A stretch of 64,000 nt of DNA from Capniomyces stellatus (taxonomy: Eukaryota; Kickxellomycota; Harpellomycetes; Harpellales; Legeriomycetaceae): assembly GCA_001661515.1 (NCBI GenBank), contig LUVW01000005.1:693455-757454 (forward strand). The letters run 5' to 3'. Shown piece after piece: positions 44,015 through 55,600 of this stretch. The notes beneath the pieces are model-generated. The model did no database searches. It was not told where the DNA came from and saw only the letters and a program-made list of their open reading frames with translations. Within the stretch, counting starts at the first letter, position 1, and every line of letters starts with the position of its first letter. The position numbers were made by a program, and so were the translations under genes.

Positions 44015-44589
44015 TTCAATGTTTGTTTGTTTTTAAAAAAAGTATATTAATCTGTTTATACATTTATACTTGCCTATTTGTAGCTAAGTATTTGCATGTG
44101 TACTTGTGAAGTGTGCTAGAATAACAAATATTAAATTTAATGATATTTTACAGACTTTGGAAAGGTGGTTTGAGGAGAGATGTAAGTTGGGAAATACAGG
44201 TAAAAAAATTGGTTTAGTACACGCAAATTGGTCCTGGTTGAAGAGTTCTGTGGGTTGGCTTGAGAATTTATTTCCAACTTGGCGTGAACTCAAGTGATTT
44301 ATAGAGTAAAAGGGAACTTAATTTAATTTGATTTAGCAATTTAATGCTGAAAAACGGTTGCGAGAAAGAGCAGCCAGTAAACGGAAGAAAAAAAAACAAT
44401 TTCCCGGTTAAATAATTAATCGAGTTTCGATATTTTCAATGGTGGAAAAAGTAATAATAATAAGTAAGTAGTATAGATGTGAAAAAGGCAGTATGTAAAA
44501 AACAAACGAAAAAAGAAGATAGAAAAAAAAAATCGTAAAAACCTAAAAGTGAATTTTAAACTAAGCTGGGAGAAAAAGCAAAGGGAAAA
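44015..44589. other. Spacer between F-box and CCT5 genes
   Basis: 575 bases. A short plus-strand frame (44106-44297, 63 codons, with several Trp residues) has no recognised domain and is not annotated as a gene. The rest is AT-rich. Confidence 0.45.
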
Positions 44590-46854
44590 CTATTCTTGGC
44601 CGTTGTGAACAATCACATCGTCAATTTTAAGGATCATTTTAACTAGCTGGGTAGCTAAAAGCAGCTGTTGGCGTTTGGACAGCAATGGGTCAAAGACAAA
44701 CTGGTCCTTCATGTCGCTTGATCCAGTTGACATGCAGTCGACACCAAGACGGAAGTTGCCGGTTTTGAGCTGCGAAGATTTGAGGTTTGATAAAGTCTCA
44801 ATTGGTTCCAGTCCAGAGTTTTCAGCCAAAATAAGAGGAACAGACTCAAGTGCCTGGGCAAAACCTCGCATAGCGTATTGTTCGATAGTCGAAACCTTGT
44901 CAGCTTGCTGTGAGACAACAAGAGAGCAGGCTATTTCCACAGCACCGCCACCATAGACAACGCGGTTGTCACGGATCAAGTTGCGAACAACACACATGGC
45001 ATCGTGCAGGGAACGCTTAGCCTCGTCAACAATCTATTTCCAAAGATAATAAGCAAACATTAGATGTGTACATGGAGTTTAAAAGTATAAATGCAAATGT
45101 ACATGTAGTATAAAGGTACACATAACATAAAAGTATAAAGGTATATTGTAATTTACCATCTTGTTTCCACCACGGAGCAGCACAGTAACGGCTTTAGGGT
45201 TTGCGCAGTCTTCAATGACAATCATTCTTTCGTTGGTGGTTCCGAAAGCAACCTCGCGGACAGTTCCAGCAGCACCAAGCTTTTCGGCAGCCAGGTCCTC
45301 AAACCTAGGCACAATTCTTCCGTTGGTTGCAATGGCAATCAACTCGATTTCAGGGCCACCAACCCAACGAATGGCAGGAAGCTTGTGGGCCAAAAGCAGG
45401 TGATTCGCCTCGTCATCAAAGCCCCATTGGCAGACAACAAGATTTGCACCGCTTTCTTTGACCTTGCTGATCATGTCTTCAAACACCGACTGTTCGTAGT
45501 TTTGCAGCTCTTTGAACTCCTCGACTGTTGTGATGTCCAACTTGTGCTTGGTTTTTGGTTTTGGTGGCTCAAATGGACATGTGAGAATCGCTATTTTTGC
45601 GTCCTTGATGTCTTTAGGCATCTGTGGGTGCGAAAAGTCTTTGTCCACAACAACCCCATAAATGATCTGCGAGTCTGCCAACTCTCCTCCTACCTTCCCC
45701 TCAACCTTAACCAGTTCAAAATCAACGTCTTTGCGGTCAAGGTCTGCCACGCTCAACACTGCATCAACAGCCATCTGCGAAAACTTGTCATGGCACTTGT
45801 TTACTCTATTCATTGACATCACAATTCATGAACCCCAATTAGGATGGCTACAATACGCTAAAATAATGAACTTTTTCACTTGTATAATTAATGTCTTACA
45901 TTTTCGATCCCAGCGACACTCTTGCACATTTAAACAGGTTCGATGTATCATCTTTTGACCACTCAACAACATCCGATACCGAGTCCAAGTGCTCAATCGC
46001 TATTTTACACGCCTGCTCAAACCCATCGGCAATGCGGACCGGGTGAATTCCCCTGTCAAGCAGCTCTTCTGCCTGCTCCAGAAGCGCCCCAGCAAACACT
46101 ATTCCAGTTATCAGCCACTAAATTTTAGCCACTTTTTCTACTCACACATTTCACCACAGTATTACATATCATACCGCCGCAGTGGCTTTACTTCTTTAAC
46201 CTACCAACAATTCCTGTTGTTCCATCACCAATCTCCTCATCCTGCGACTTTGACAGCTCAACCAGCAGCTTTGCAATCTGGTTATCAACAGCCATATTTT
46301 GCAAAATCGTTGCTCCGTCATTAGTAATCGTAATATCTCCATCAGGCGAAATCATAATCTTGTCCAGTCCTATTTTATCGTTTTTATTTGTTTTTATATA
46401 TTTTTATTTGTTTTTATCCACAGATTCTACACAATACTAAATACTAGCCAAATACACAAATACCACAAGTATATCTTTTCTATATCACTATTTTCAATCA
46501 GATTACACGTATATTTTACCTCTTGGTCCCAATGATGACTTTACGATTCCTGCTACTGTTTTGGCAGCCAAAATGTGTGACTATTTGCATTTAAATTTAA
46601 AACTTAGTCAACGGGTTACGATCGCCATCTCAAAAGTATCAACATCAAGCACCAATAAACGTTCTTGTGCTTTCAATCCAACACAGTTATTTAATATCTG
46701 GCTTGATCATCGTCATTTTTATACGCTACCGCCATCAATCCAAGATGGCACATACCTTTGCTGCTTCAATCCCGGTTTTTCTTGATTTATTCTCCTGTTC
46801 ACGGACAATAATGAATGGTCGGCCGTACTCATCTGTTGTATATATGGCGCTCAT
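44590..46854 (-). CDS. CCT5: T-complex protein 1 subunit epsilon (CCT5)
   Basis: Six exons: 46854-46756, 46580-46520, 46369-46205, 46098-45900, 45805-45157, 45033-44590; 538 residues (usual length about 540). Group II chaperonin motifs occur in order: [47 protein letters not shown] (ATP-binding and hydrolysis region), then [16 protein letters not shown]. The apical domain carries [15 protein letters not shown], an epsilon-type sequence. [20 protein letters not shown] follows and leads to [16 protein letters not shown]. The C-terminus has [18 protein letters not shown]5 is one of eight subunits of the cytosolic chaperonin that folds actin and tubulin. Exon phases all agree. The first five introns are short (about 120-180 bases). 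Confidence 0.95.
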
Positions 46855-48351
46855 TTTTTTTCTGTTCTATTTTACTGTTTCTTTTCTTTTCTTTCTATTG
46901 TTGAATAATGCTGAATTCCTTGCTTTTATTCCTTTATAAATTCTAAACAATCTTAATCCTAGCACAACCACGATATATATTTCACTTTATTTCCTTGCCT
47001 TTATTATTGATATTGTTTTTTTTTCCGCACTTTATTTAACTTGCTTTTTCCAAAAGAAAAAAAATATATATTGACATTTAGCTTATTTTCAAATCAGCAA
47101 TTTTTTTTTTTGTGTTCGAGTTTCTCTAGTTATTCGAGTTGATCTAGTTAAAACCCATAAACTTTGCTTTTCACAACAAAATAAATAAGTCTTTAATTTG
47201 CTACTTCTGCACTCAACCGTTAATTGGCTACTTTGACTGGCATTAAATAAAAGATATGCTATCATTGGGCTAAACTGATTAATTGTAAATAATGGTTCTT
47301 GTTCAGAGTATCTAATTCGGAGATTTTTTATTAGTGGACTGGTAATATGATTCTATAGCATTCTTTTTCAACTATCTGCTACTGTAAAGCAACGAAATAG
47401 TTGCTCGTCTAGTTGGGCTTTTTGATTACATGTAAAAGCAAAAGTGCAACCTCGCTATTTTCAAGCGGAGAACAGACGGGTTTTACCACATTTAAACGCT
47501 CAATATCATTGTATCCTATATGTTTAGTTCTCCAAGGAACAGTTGATAAACGTGTGTTTATTTGACCTGGTATCTAGTTGGTCTAAGAGTTGGGTTGCCA
47601 AAGGGCAATCCGATGAGCAAGTAAACGACTGTTGATAGAGTTGGTTACTGGACTATACATATTGTGTCAAACTAACAGATTGGCAATAGTCAAGTTGGTG
47701 AAAGGTTATGACAGTGCAATACTCGAATAATAGTAAACACATACACACAAAAAAAAAGGCGGGGGAAGGGGGACATTGAAGAAGACGAGAATAATATTAA
47801 TCCAATTATTAGGCTAGTGAACAGACTAATTGCTCAAGTTAGCAAATAAAAAGAAAAAAGTCAGTTTATTCGGTTCAAATATCGCAAAATTAAAACTCAA
47901 TCTACAAGAAACAAGCAAAAGTTGTTGAAATAAATGAAACTAATTGTTAAATTGGGATTCGTTGTACAATTATGCATAAAAATATATCGCAAGACTAAAC
48001 AAATCTAGTTTGCAATTGAAAGGAAAAAAAAAACATGCACAAGATGCCACTTTAAATCCAGTTTCTGAATAGTGTATCAATATTTCAGTGTACTAGAAAC
48101 GTGTTAAACGCGATCCGAGATAGCTGTGAAAAAGCTGAAATGATTTTGTGTATTAGAACTTGACCAGAAAAACAAACAGCAAAGTAAACAAACAGCAAAG
48201 TAAACAAATAAATAGTAAAATAGATAGACAAACAGGGAGGGTGTAGAGCAGAGATACAGACCCAATAAAATAAGAAGGCGAATACGAGTCGTCGGCGTAA
48301 TTATTAAAAATTGTACTAGAACAAACGTAAAGGACATAAAGACGTGCAATC
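46855..48351. other. Long divergent promoter space CCT5 / VPS39
   Basis: About 1.5 kb, AT-rich, no supported gene. AAAGTAAA occurs at 48181-48188 and 48197-48204 on the VPS39 side, separated by the same flanking sequence, so they form a short direct repeat. Confidence 0.5.
48181..48204 (+). promoter_or_regulatory. Tandem AAAGTAAACAAACAGC copies upstream of VPS39
   Basis: The 16-base unit AAAGTAAACAAACAGC at 48181 is followed by a second AAAGTAAACAAA at 48197. It includes the octamer seen ahead of other genes and lies about 150 bases before the VPS39 start codon. Confidence 0.35.
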
Positions 48352-51300
48352 ATGGTTAGAACGGCCTTTAATACAGTTCCAGTAATAGAGAAGCTGCAGC
48401 TACAAATCCGTAGCGTGGTGTCATATGGAAATCGACTGTTGATTGGGACGACAGATGGAACTTTGCTGGTGTACGACACAAAGGAGGGGAGTAATGGACA
48501 GGCAATGTCGGTGGATTTGGTTGAAACAAAGAAGGGATTATCAAAAAGAAGTATTGATCAGCTTGAGGTTATCAAGGAGGCAGGTGTGTTGGCAGTATTG
48601 TCGGAAGGGGTGGTAGGGCTGTACGATCTGAACACTTTTACAAAGGGAATGGTGCTGAATAACACAAAGGGAGCTACATTGATGACATCGATAACGGCAG
48701 TTGAAATAGTATCGGAGATTCCAACGTTGATATCAAAGTTAGCAGTGATAGCAAAAAAGAAGCTAATAATATACGAATGGAGAGATGCAGAATACTTTGA
48801 GTCGAAAGAGTACAATTGTAGTGATAAGGTGGAGGCAATAGGATTTGGGTCAGTAATGATGGCGATTGTGGCGACAGATAAGGACTTTTGGTCGCTGCAG
48901 TTGTCGATTGGACAGTGGGACGAGCTGTTTGCGGCAGAGACGGCCAGTCTAAGGACAATAGGGACTACGGCACGCGGCGGATTGGCCAAGGGGCCGCTTG
49001 AAGATGTTGCTAAACAGAATGCAGCAGCAACAGCCACGCAATCACCAATGATGGGCTGGGGTAATTGGAGTTTGGGGCTTGCGGGAGCGTTGACAAACAC
49101 AGCGTTGTTGTATGGACAAAAAAACAAGCCCAAGATTGGAAGAATGGCGAATGAAGAGCTGCTGTTGTGTCGAGAGGATATTGGAGTTTTTATAACAGGA
49201 TTTGGAAAAGTCAGCAAAAAACGCAACGGTACAGTTGGGGGTGGGCCAGTGGTGCAGTTTGAGCAGATACCAAGCTGCTTGACGTATACCAGTACATACG
49301 TGATTAGTATATCGGGGGTTCCAATAAGCCCTGCTAATGGTAGCGGCGAAAGCAGCAGCAACAGAGGAATTGGGTCGAGTATAAGCAATAGTATAGGTAT
49401 GGGTGGGCTTGGGATTAATTCGCCGCTATTTTCCTTTTCACGAGAAAGTGACACAGCAAGGACAGACGGCAGAGAAGAAGAAGTTGGGGTTAATGGCAGT
49501 TTAGGAAATAAAAATAAGGATGTAGATAAGCCCAAGAAGAAAAGCGGGGAGATATTAGAGCCATATTACTGTGTTGAAGTACGTAACTTGATAACAAACA
49601 AGCTGGTGCAACAAACAGCGCTAGAGTGTACACCAGTAGAAACGGATATTGAAGTAAAAGCGGTGGCGACATCAGAGGAGGAAGCAGGAGTGGATGTCGA
49701 GATAGCAGCAGGAGGGGCAGAGTCAGGAGTGGGGTTGCGCAGGGAGGAAGCAGTGGTTAATGGAAGTCCGGGAGAAGCTAGAGAAGCTAGAGAGCAGAGT
49801 GTGAAAAGAGCACGTGGAAAAAGCATTGTGTATTCAAAAGATGCGCCACAGCTACTAGCAAAGCAAATAGATGGCAAGCAGGTGTGGGTGGCAGGAGCGA
49901 ACACAGTTTGGAGGCTGATTCCGCAACCAATAGAGTTACAGGTAGAGGAAACGCTTTTGGATTTTCAGTTTTCGGAGGCAGAGAGTTTGGTTTCATCGTC
50001 GGATGCAATTCTTGAATCTGAACGGGCGCAACTACAGACACAGATCCGATGGCTCCATGCGCGGCATTTGGTGAGCAAGACGGAAACGTGCGAGGAGGGA
50101 ATGGAGATGTTTATGGAGATGAATGCAACACCAACTGAGGTGATATCGTTGTTTCCAAAGTATATTTCTGGGGAACTGGCAGAGGAACTTTCCAAGGAAG
50201 ACAAAACCAAGGAAAACAGAGAAGGAAAAAGCGAAGAATTAGGAAAAGAAAAGGTGGATACAAGCAAACTTAGATCGTTGATGCGGTATTTGATTGAGCA
50301 TCGTAGAGGATTGCAGAAGGCGATGGTGGAGGGAAAGAAGAAAAAACAATTTTTGGTGAAGACTGAAAAGGAGAGCGATGAAGAAGAGGAGGACAGAGGT
50401 GAAGAAATGGGGGAAGCGAAAAAGCTGAACTTTAAGTTGATAACAGCATCGATATACATAGCAGCGATGGCGAGGTACGTTGACACAACGCTGCTGAAGG
50501 TGTACTTGGAGTGTTCACCGACATTAGCGGGGTCGTTGGTTCGGGTGCAAAACTATTGTGACGTGCAGGAGTGCGAGCAGGTGTTGAAGAGGCTGAGGAG
50601 ATACGGTGACTTGGTTGATTTGTACTGCAGCAAGTCGTTGCATCGGAGAGCGTTGGAGCTGCTGGCTGAGCGCGGGAAATGTTCAGAGAGGGACGAAGTG
50701 CTGCTGGGTGGAGTGATGCCTACTGTCAGGTACCTACAGAAGCTGAGTGATACCCAGCTGGACCTGCTGCTTGAGTTTGCGGTTTGGCCGTTGGATGTGG
50801 CGGTAAGCAAAGACAAAAATGTAAACTCTGTAGAGTACCAAGACGAGGACGAGCTGGATGATGAAGTAGAGGCTAAAGACTTGGATCCAGTAAAGATAGT
50901 GGACATGTTGTTTACGGATGATCGACCTGCTACTTTGCTGTTTTCGCGGGACCGGGTGTCTGATTTTCTTGCAAAGTTTTCTACCAAGCTAGCAGTGCAC
51001 TACTTGTACTTTGTGATTGATGAGCTAAAAGAAACAGACACGCATATTCACGACAAGATGGTAAAGCACCTGATTGAGCTAGAAAGTGACTCAGAATCTA
51101 GCGGTGGAACTGAGAAAACAAAGCTGTACACGTTCCTGCAGACCAGCAAACATTACAGAGCGGAAAAAGCGTTGGTAAATTTGCCGGAAAACAGGCTGTT
51201 TAGCGAGCGGGCTGTGGTGCTGGGAAGGCTGGGGCGGTACCGGCAAGGACTGGAGTTGATGGTTAACAGTGTTGGAGAGGCTGGAGATTATGACGACTAT

Positions 51301-52341
51301 TGCAGCAAGGTTGTGGATGACAACCCACTGGTATTCGTTGAGCTGATTGAGGTGCTGGTAGCGGATGGGTGTGGTAGTGGTGGTTTGGAGGGTTACAAGT
51401 GGAGAGTGCGGCTGGTGATGCGGGTGCTGAGCCAGTACCGGGAACACTTGCCGATTAAGCAGACTTTAGGGTTGTTGCCAGCAGACATGGCACTAACAAG
51501 GGATGTGGTCGAGTATATCAAGTACAGCAGCATCCGCAGCAAAGAGGAAAAGAGCAAGCTGCAACTGAGCAAGGCTATGGTGGAGGCAAAAGTCCGAGGT
51601 TTACGGGTCGAAGATGCGGTTTTGAAGAGCCAGTATGTCGGTTTAAATGCGGGCAAGACTTGTGTGATTTGTTTGAAGCGGTTGGTGATTGACAGCACTT
51701 TTGTTGGTGTTGATGCACAGTTTATGGTTCAGGTTGGGTTGAACTCTGGTGGCGGTCGAGATTCTGGTGATGGTGATGGTCGAGATTCTGGTGATGGTGA
51801 TGGTGGTGGTGGTGATGGAACAGACGAAATTGATGAAATAGTCGTGTTTACTAATCGCCCGTATAACAAGTCAGCTGTACATGGACATGGACATGGTGAT
51901 GAATTGGGTGGATTTGGAGCTGGTGATGCCATTGGACAAGATAACGAGCATGAGGCTAAACTAAACAGTCCAAAGTTAAATGGGATTGGTGTCAGTGCCA
52001 GTGGCAGTGGTGGGGATAGCAAAGAAAGAGAGCTAAATCACACCATCAAAGTGGCAAGCATCATGGGCCTAACGAAACCAGAAAAAAGTACCCAAACAAA
52101 CATGGACAAGAGTAACATCAGCAATTCTATCAGTAATTCTAACGGTAATTTTAGGAGTGGCGGTGGTGGTAGTGGTGGATTGGCTAGAGTTGGTAACTTG
52201 GGTAGTTACAGGCGGTACTTTGATTGTCATAAAGAGCTAGAAGCAAACAAAGGTTTTGGGCTTGGAGCTGGACTAGGGTTAGGGTTTGATGCTAGCAAGT
52301 TGGTACTTGTTCACTATTCGTGTTGGCAAAGAAACAAGTGA
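48352..52341 (+). CDS. VPS39: HOPS/CORVET-type tethering subunit VPS39 (Vam6)
   Basis: A single exon of 1329 residues, longer than animal VPS39 (about 880). The N-terminal citron-homology beta-propeller (about 10-320) shows IRSVVSYGNRLLIGTTDGTL, LYDLNTFTKGMVL and KKLIIYEWRD. A low-complexity insert (about 325-480) follows. The helical part includes WLHARHLVSKTETCEEGMEM, IAAMARYVDTTLLKVYLECS and ECEQVLKRLRRYGDLVDLYC followed by HRRALELLAERGK, all typical of Vps39 and its clathrin-type repeat. The C-terminal Vps39 domain has QLSKAMVEAKVRGLRVEDAV. It ends in a zinc-ribbon-like pair, CVICLKRL (Cys1104, Cys1107) and VHYSCW (His1321, Cys1324), split by about 210 mostly Gly/Asp/Ser/Asn-rich residues. 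VPS39 links Ypt7/Rab7 to HOPS in vacuole and late-endosome fusion. Confidence 0.9.
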   Translation: MVRTAFNTVPVIEKLQLQIRSVVSYGNRLLIGTTDGTLLVYDTKEGSNGQAMSVDLVETKKGLSKRSIDQLEVIKEAGVLAVLSEGVVGLYDLNTFTKGMVLNNTKGATLMTSITAVEIVSEIPTLISKLAVIAKKKLIIYEWRDAEYFESKEYNCSDKVEAIGFGSVMMAIVATDKDFWSLQLSIGQWDELFAAETASLRTIGTTARGGLAKGPLEDVAKQNAAATATQSPMMGWGNWSLGLAGALTNTALLYGQKNKPKIGRMANEELLLCREDIGVFITGFGKVSKKRNGTVGGGPVVQFEQIPSCLTYTSTYVISISGVPISPANGSGESSSNRGIGSSISNSIGMGGLGINSPLFSFSRESDTARTDGREEEVGVNGSLGNKNKDVDKPKKKSGEILEPYYCVEVRNLITNKLVQQTALECTPVETDIEVKAVATSEEEAGVDVEIAAGGAESGVGLRREEAVVNGSPGEAREAREQSVKRARGKSIVYSKDAPQLLAKQIDGKQVWVAGANTVWRLIPQPIELQVEETLLDFQFSEAESLVSSSDAILESERAQLQTQIRWLHARHLVSKTETCEEGMEMFMEMNATPTEVISLFPKYISGELAEELSKEDKTKENREGKSEELGKEKVDTSKLRSLMRYLIEHRRGLQKAMVEGKKKKQFLVKTEKESDEEEEDRGEEMGEAKKLNFKLITASIYIAAMARYVDTTLLKVYLECSPTLAGSLVRVQNYCDVQECEQVLKRLRRYGDLVDLYCSKSLHRRALELLAERGKCSERDEVLLGGVMPTVRYLQKLSDTQLDLLLEFAVWPLDVAVSKDKNVNSVEYQDEDELDDEVEAKDLDPVKIVDMLFTDDRPATLLFSRDRVSDFLAKFSTKLAVHYLYFVIDELKETDTHIHDKMVKHLIELESDSESSGGTEKTKLYTFLQTSKHYRAEKALVNLPENRLFSERAVVLGRLGRYRQGLELMVNSVGEAGDYDDYCSKVVDDNPLVFVELIEVLVADGCGSGGLEGYKWRVRLVMRVLSQYREHLPIKQTLGLLPADMALTRDVVEYIKYSSIRSKEEKSKLQLSKAMVEAKVRGLRVEDAVLKSQYVGLNAGKTCVICLKRLVIDSTFVGVDAQFMVQVGLNSGGGRDSGDGDGRDSGDGDGGGGDGTDEIDEIVVFTNRPYNKSAVHGHGHGDELGGFGAGDAIGQDNEHEAKLNSPKLNGIGVSASGSGGDSKERELNHTIKVASIMGLTKPEKSTQTNMDKSNISNSISNSNGNFRSGGGGSGGLARVGNLGSYRRYFDCHKELEANKGFGLGAGLGLGFDASKLVLVHYSCWQRNK

Positions 52342-52602
52342 TTGTTTCGGTACAGTTTCAGTTGGTGTAGCCTTGTTATCCGTTTTTTTACTTTTTTTAC
52401 TTTTTTTAAAGTAAAAAGTTTTGATTTGTATTTTTTTTTTCTTCTTTTATTATAGTGATATTGAAACTGAAAAAAAAATAATTAAAATATAATAATAATA
52501 ATAATAATAATAATTGTGGTATTGGTTTGTAATTAAATGGCTTAAACTAAACTAAAATAAAATAAATTAATTAATAAATGTATTTAATTAAAGATGCGCT
52601 GG
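52342..52602. other. Convergent spacer VPS39 / golgin
   Basis: 261 bases, the shortest convergent gap in the window. It contains T runs, an (ATA)n run near 52490-52514 and AAATAAATTAATTAATAAAT. No gene is seen. Confidence 0.6.
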
Positions 52603-55600
52603 TTATTTCTTTTTGGTTGCCTTTGACTTGTTACCAGAATTGTTGTTTGTTGCAGAAGTTTGAGGAGGTTGAGGAGGTTGGTTCTCGGCAGCCTGTTTAT
52701 TTTCAACAGTATTGTCCTTTTCCGAAACTTTACTACCATCAATAGTTTTGTTAGTCACGCTAGCACCAGACTTGGAATCAGACTTGGAATCAGATTTGGT
52801 GTCACACGCGATTTTCAGCATATCAAGTCCAGCCTGGAACCGTTCGACAAAAATGTTAAGTTCGTTGCTCAGTGCCAGATTATGGGTGTTTACAGAACCA
52901 ACATTACCACCAATTTCTCGCAACCGAGAATCCAGCCCTTCAACCCTGCCAACCAACACCAGATTTTCGCCTTCTAGCCTGGAAATATCCTCGCCCATCC
53001 GCTTCGCCTCATTGCATTGGTCTGAATTCACCTTCTTTTGTTCGTTTAGGATAGAGTTTGTCTGCTGCAGGTCCCTAGTCAGCGCATCAATCTTTGCTAC
53101 TGCCTGTTTCTCGTAACTCAAATGCTTTGCTACTGCACCGTCCAGCTCGTTGCTGATTGCACTGATCCGGTCGCTCTTTTCCTTGTTTGCCTTCTTGTTC
53201 GTGTCCAGCTCTGCCTGCGTCTTTTCAAGCACTTGCTGCAGCCCTGAATTGCTGTCGCTGCTTGCCTTCAACTGGATCTCCAGCTCCTGCTTGTTCTTTT
53301 GCAGTTTGGATATTGCGGCCTGTGCCTCACTGTGCTGCTTCTTTTCCCCTGCCAGACTTTCCTCTGTGCTGCGCAGCTTTTCTCCAGTCTCTTTCAGACT
53401 CAAACTGACACTCGATATCGTCTGCTTGTTGGCCTCGACTTGCTTTTCCAGCTCGCCTACTCTGGCATTTGACTCGGCCAGCTGCTTGGCTCTTGCTTCC
53501 AGTTGAACCGTCAAACCGTCAATGGCTTTGGATTTGCCTTCGATCTCATCGCTCTTTTCTTGGACCAGTAACTCAAAGGACTTGGTTGTTTCAGCCAGCT
53601 CATTTGACTTGTCGTTGTACTGTCTGGTCTTGACTTTGACGTTTGCATTCGCCTTCTGCAGCTCCTGCTTGTTGACCTCCAGATCTGCTGTCAGCTTTTC
53701 CCCCGTCTTTGTCAGCCGCTCAATCTGCAGCTCTAAACCCTCAACTTGGGCCTGGAACTCTGCAGCCTTGCCTGCAAACTCTTGCTTTGCACCCTCCAGC
53801 TCTGCCCGGCTAGCTTGCAGGCCGGACTGTGTAGCAGCCAGCACCTCGTTTGTCTTGCCGAGCGTGGCGGTTGTGGCGTTGAGCTTCTTGTCCAGCTCGG
53901 TGTGTTTGGTTTGTAGCTGGTTGAACGAATCAACGCTGGCTTTGAGCTCCTCTACCTTGGACTTTAAGCTAGTTTGCGTAATTTGCAAGTCGTTCTTCAA
54001 AAAACTGATTTCCTTGGCTTTGGCTTCCATCTCTTTCCTGTTCAAAGCTGCAAGTTCCTGATGCTCTCTGGTCTTTTCGCCCAACAAATTCTTTGTGGTT
54101 TCCAGCTGGCTAGAAAGTGACTTGTTGTGGTCAATCGACGAGTTTAGCTGCTCGTTCAGCGCCTGGATTTTGCTGTTTGAGTCCGCCAGTTTTGCGTTTG
54201 TTTCCGATAGCTCACTGATGTTTACGTCCAGCAGAGCCAGCTTCTCGCCCAAATCCCTGCTTAGGTTGTCTACCTCACCCTTCAGCGTTTTGATCTGGCT
54301 GGCCTTCAGCTTGACGTCGCCTCTCAGCTTCTTGGACTCAGTGTCCATTGCTTCAATCTGCTCCTGCTTGGCTGCTATTTCGGCGCTCCTCTCCTCAGCC
54401 TGGCTGCTCAGCTGGCCTATTTGCTCGGCCATGGATGCAACAGTCGCTTTGGACTCGTTCAGGCTATTTGTTTCATTGTGCAAATCACGTGTCATTTTTT
54501 CCAAACTTGTCCTTGTTGCCCCTAAATCGGCAGCTGTTTTTTCCAGATCAAGCGTCGTTGCTGCCAGCCTCTTGTTGGTTTCCTCCAACTGCTTTGTCTT
54601 GCTGCCCACATCTGCATTCACCTTGTCTAGTTGTATGCCAAGCGCCTTGGCCTTGCTAACCTGGCTCTCCAGGTCCAAGCTGACCTTCTTGTGGCTTTGT
54701 TCCAGCTGCAAATACTTCTCGGAAATAGCCTTAATTTCGCCCTCCAAAGTCTTTTTGTTCTCTTCAAACTCTATTATTGTTCTCTGCAGCTCCTTGTTTA
54801 CACTGTCCAAATCCTTGGTTGTGTTTTCGTGTTTTGTCTGCAGCGCACCAAAAGCTTTGCTTGTCTCTTGGCTCAACTTGCTCATTTCTGCCAGCTTAGC
54901 TTTGGTGTCCTTCAGGGTCAACTCGGTCTGCATTTTAATTTTTTCTGTTGCGTCCAACGCTGATTTGGTTGAGTTGAGACTCTGCTGCGTCTGCGCTTCC
55001 TTGGCCGTTAATTCCTGTAACTTGCTGGTCAATTCGTCGTTCTTCTTTTGCTTGTCTCCAATCTCTGCCACTCTGGCCTTTATCTCCAACTCCAGCCCTG
55101 CCTTATCCGCACTCAGCACCTCAGCTACCTTGGTCTTTTCAGCTAATTTCTGCTCAGTCTCCTTTACCGCTTCAGTCAGTCTGTTAATTGACTCTACTTT
55201 GCTCTTTTCTGAATCTGCCAGCTTCTTGTTCTTCTCTTCCATTGAGTTTATCTTGCTATCCTTTGAACTGTTTATGCTTTCCAACCGTTTGATTTCTTGG
55301 CTCTTTGTCCCGCTCTCCTTTTGCAAACCGTCTACTTTACCCTTCAGGCCCTGGATCTCTGCTGCCAAATCTGCTTGCTTAGCCTGCCCACTAGTAATCA
55401 CCAAGTCTCGCTCCTTGACAACATTCTCAAGCGCCGTGTTTGCTTCATTAGACTTGCCCAGTTTCTTACCTGTTTCCTCCAACACTCTTTTGGCCTCCGC
55501 CAAATCCCTGCCCATGCTGCTTACATTCTGGTTTAAGCCTTCAATATCCTTGGTTAGTTTGGTCTCTCTCTGGTTGCTAGACACCAACTTTTCGTTTGTC

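Noticed and set aside
44106..44297. Short plus-strand frame of 63 codons with several Trp residues
   Set aside because: Too short and without any recognised motif or homologue; lies in the 3' spacer of CCT5.
48558..49535. Minus-strand frame of about 325 codons opposite VPS39
   Set aside because: A shadow of the VPS39 coding sequence; Ser/Pro/Leu-rich with no recognisable domain, and the plus-strand protein is clearly conserved.
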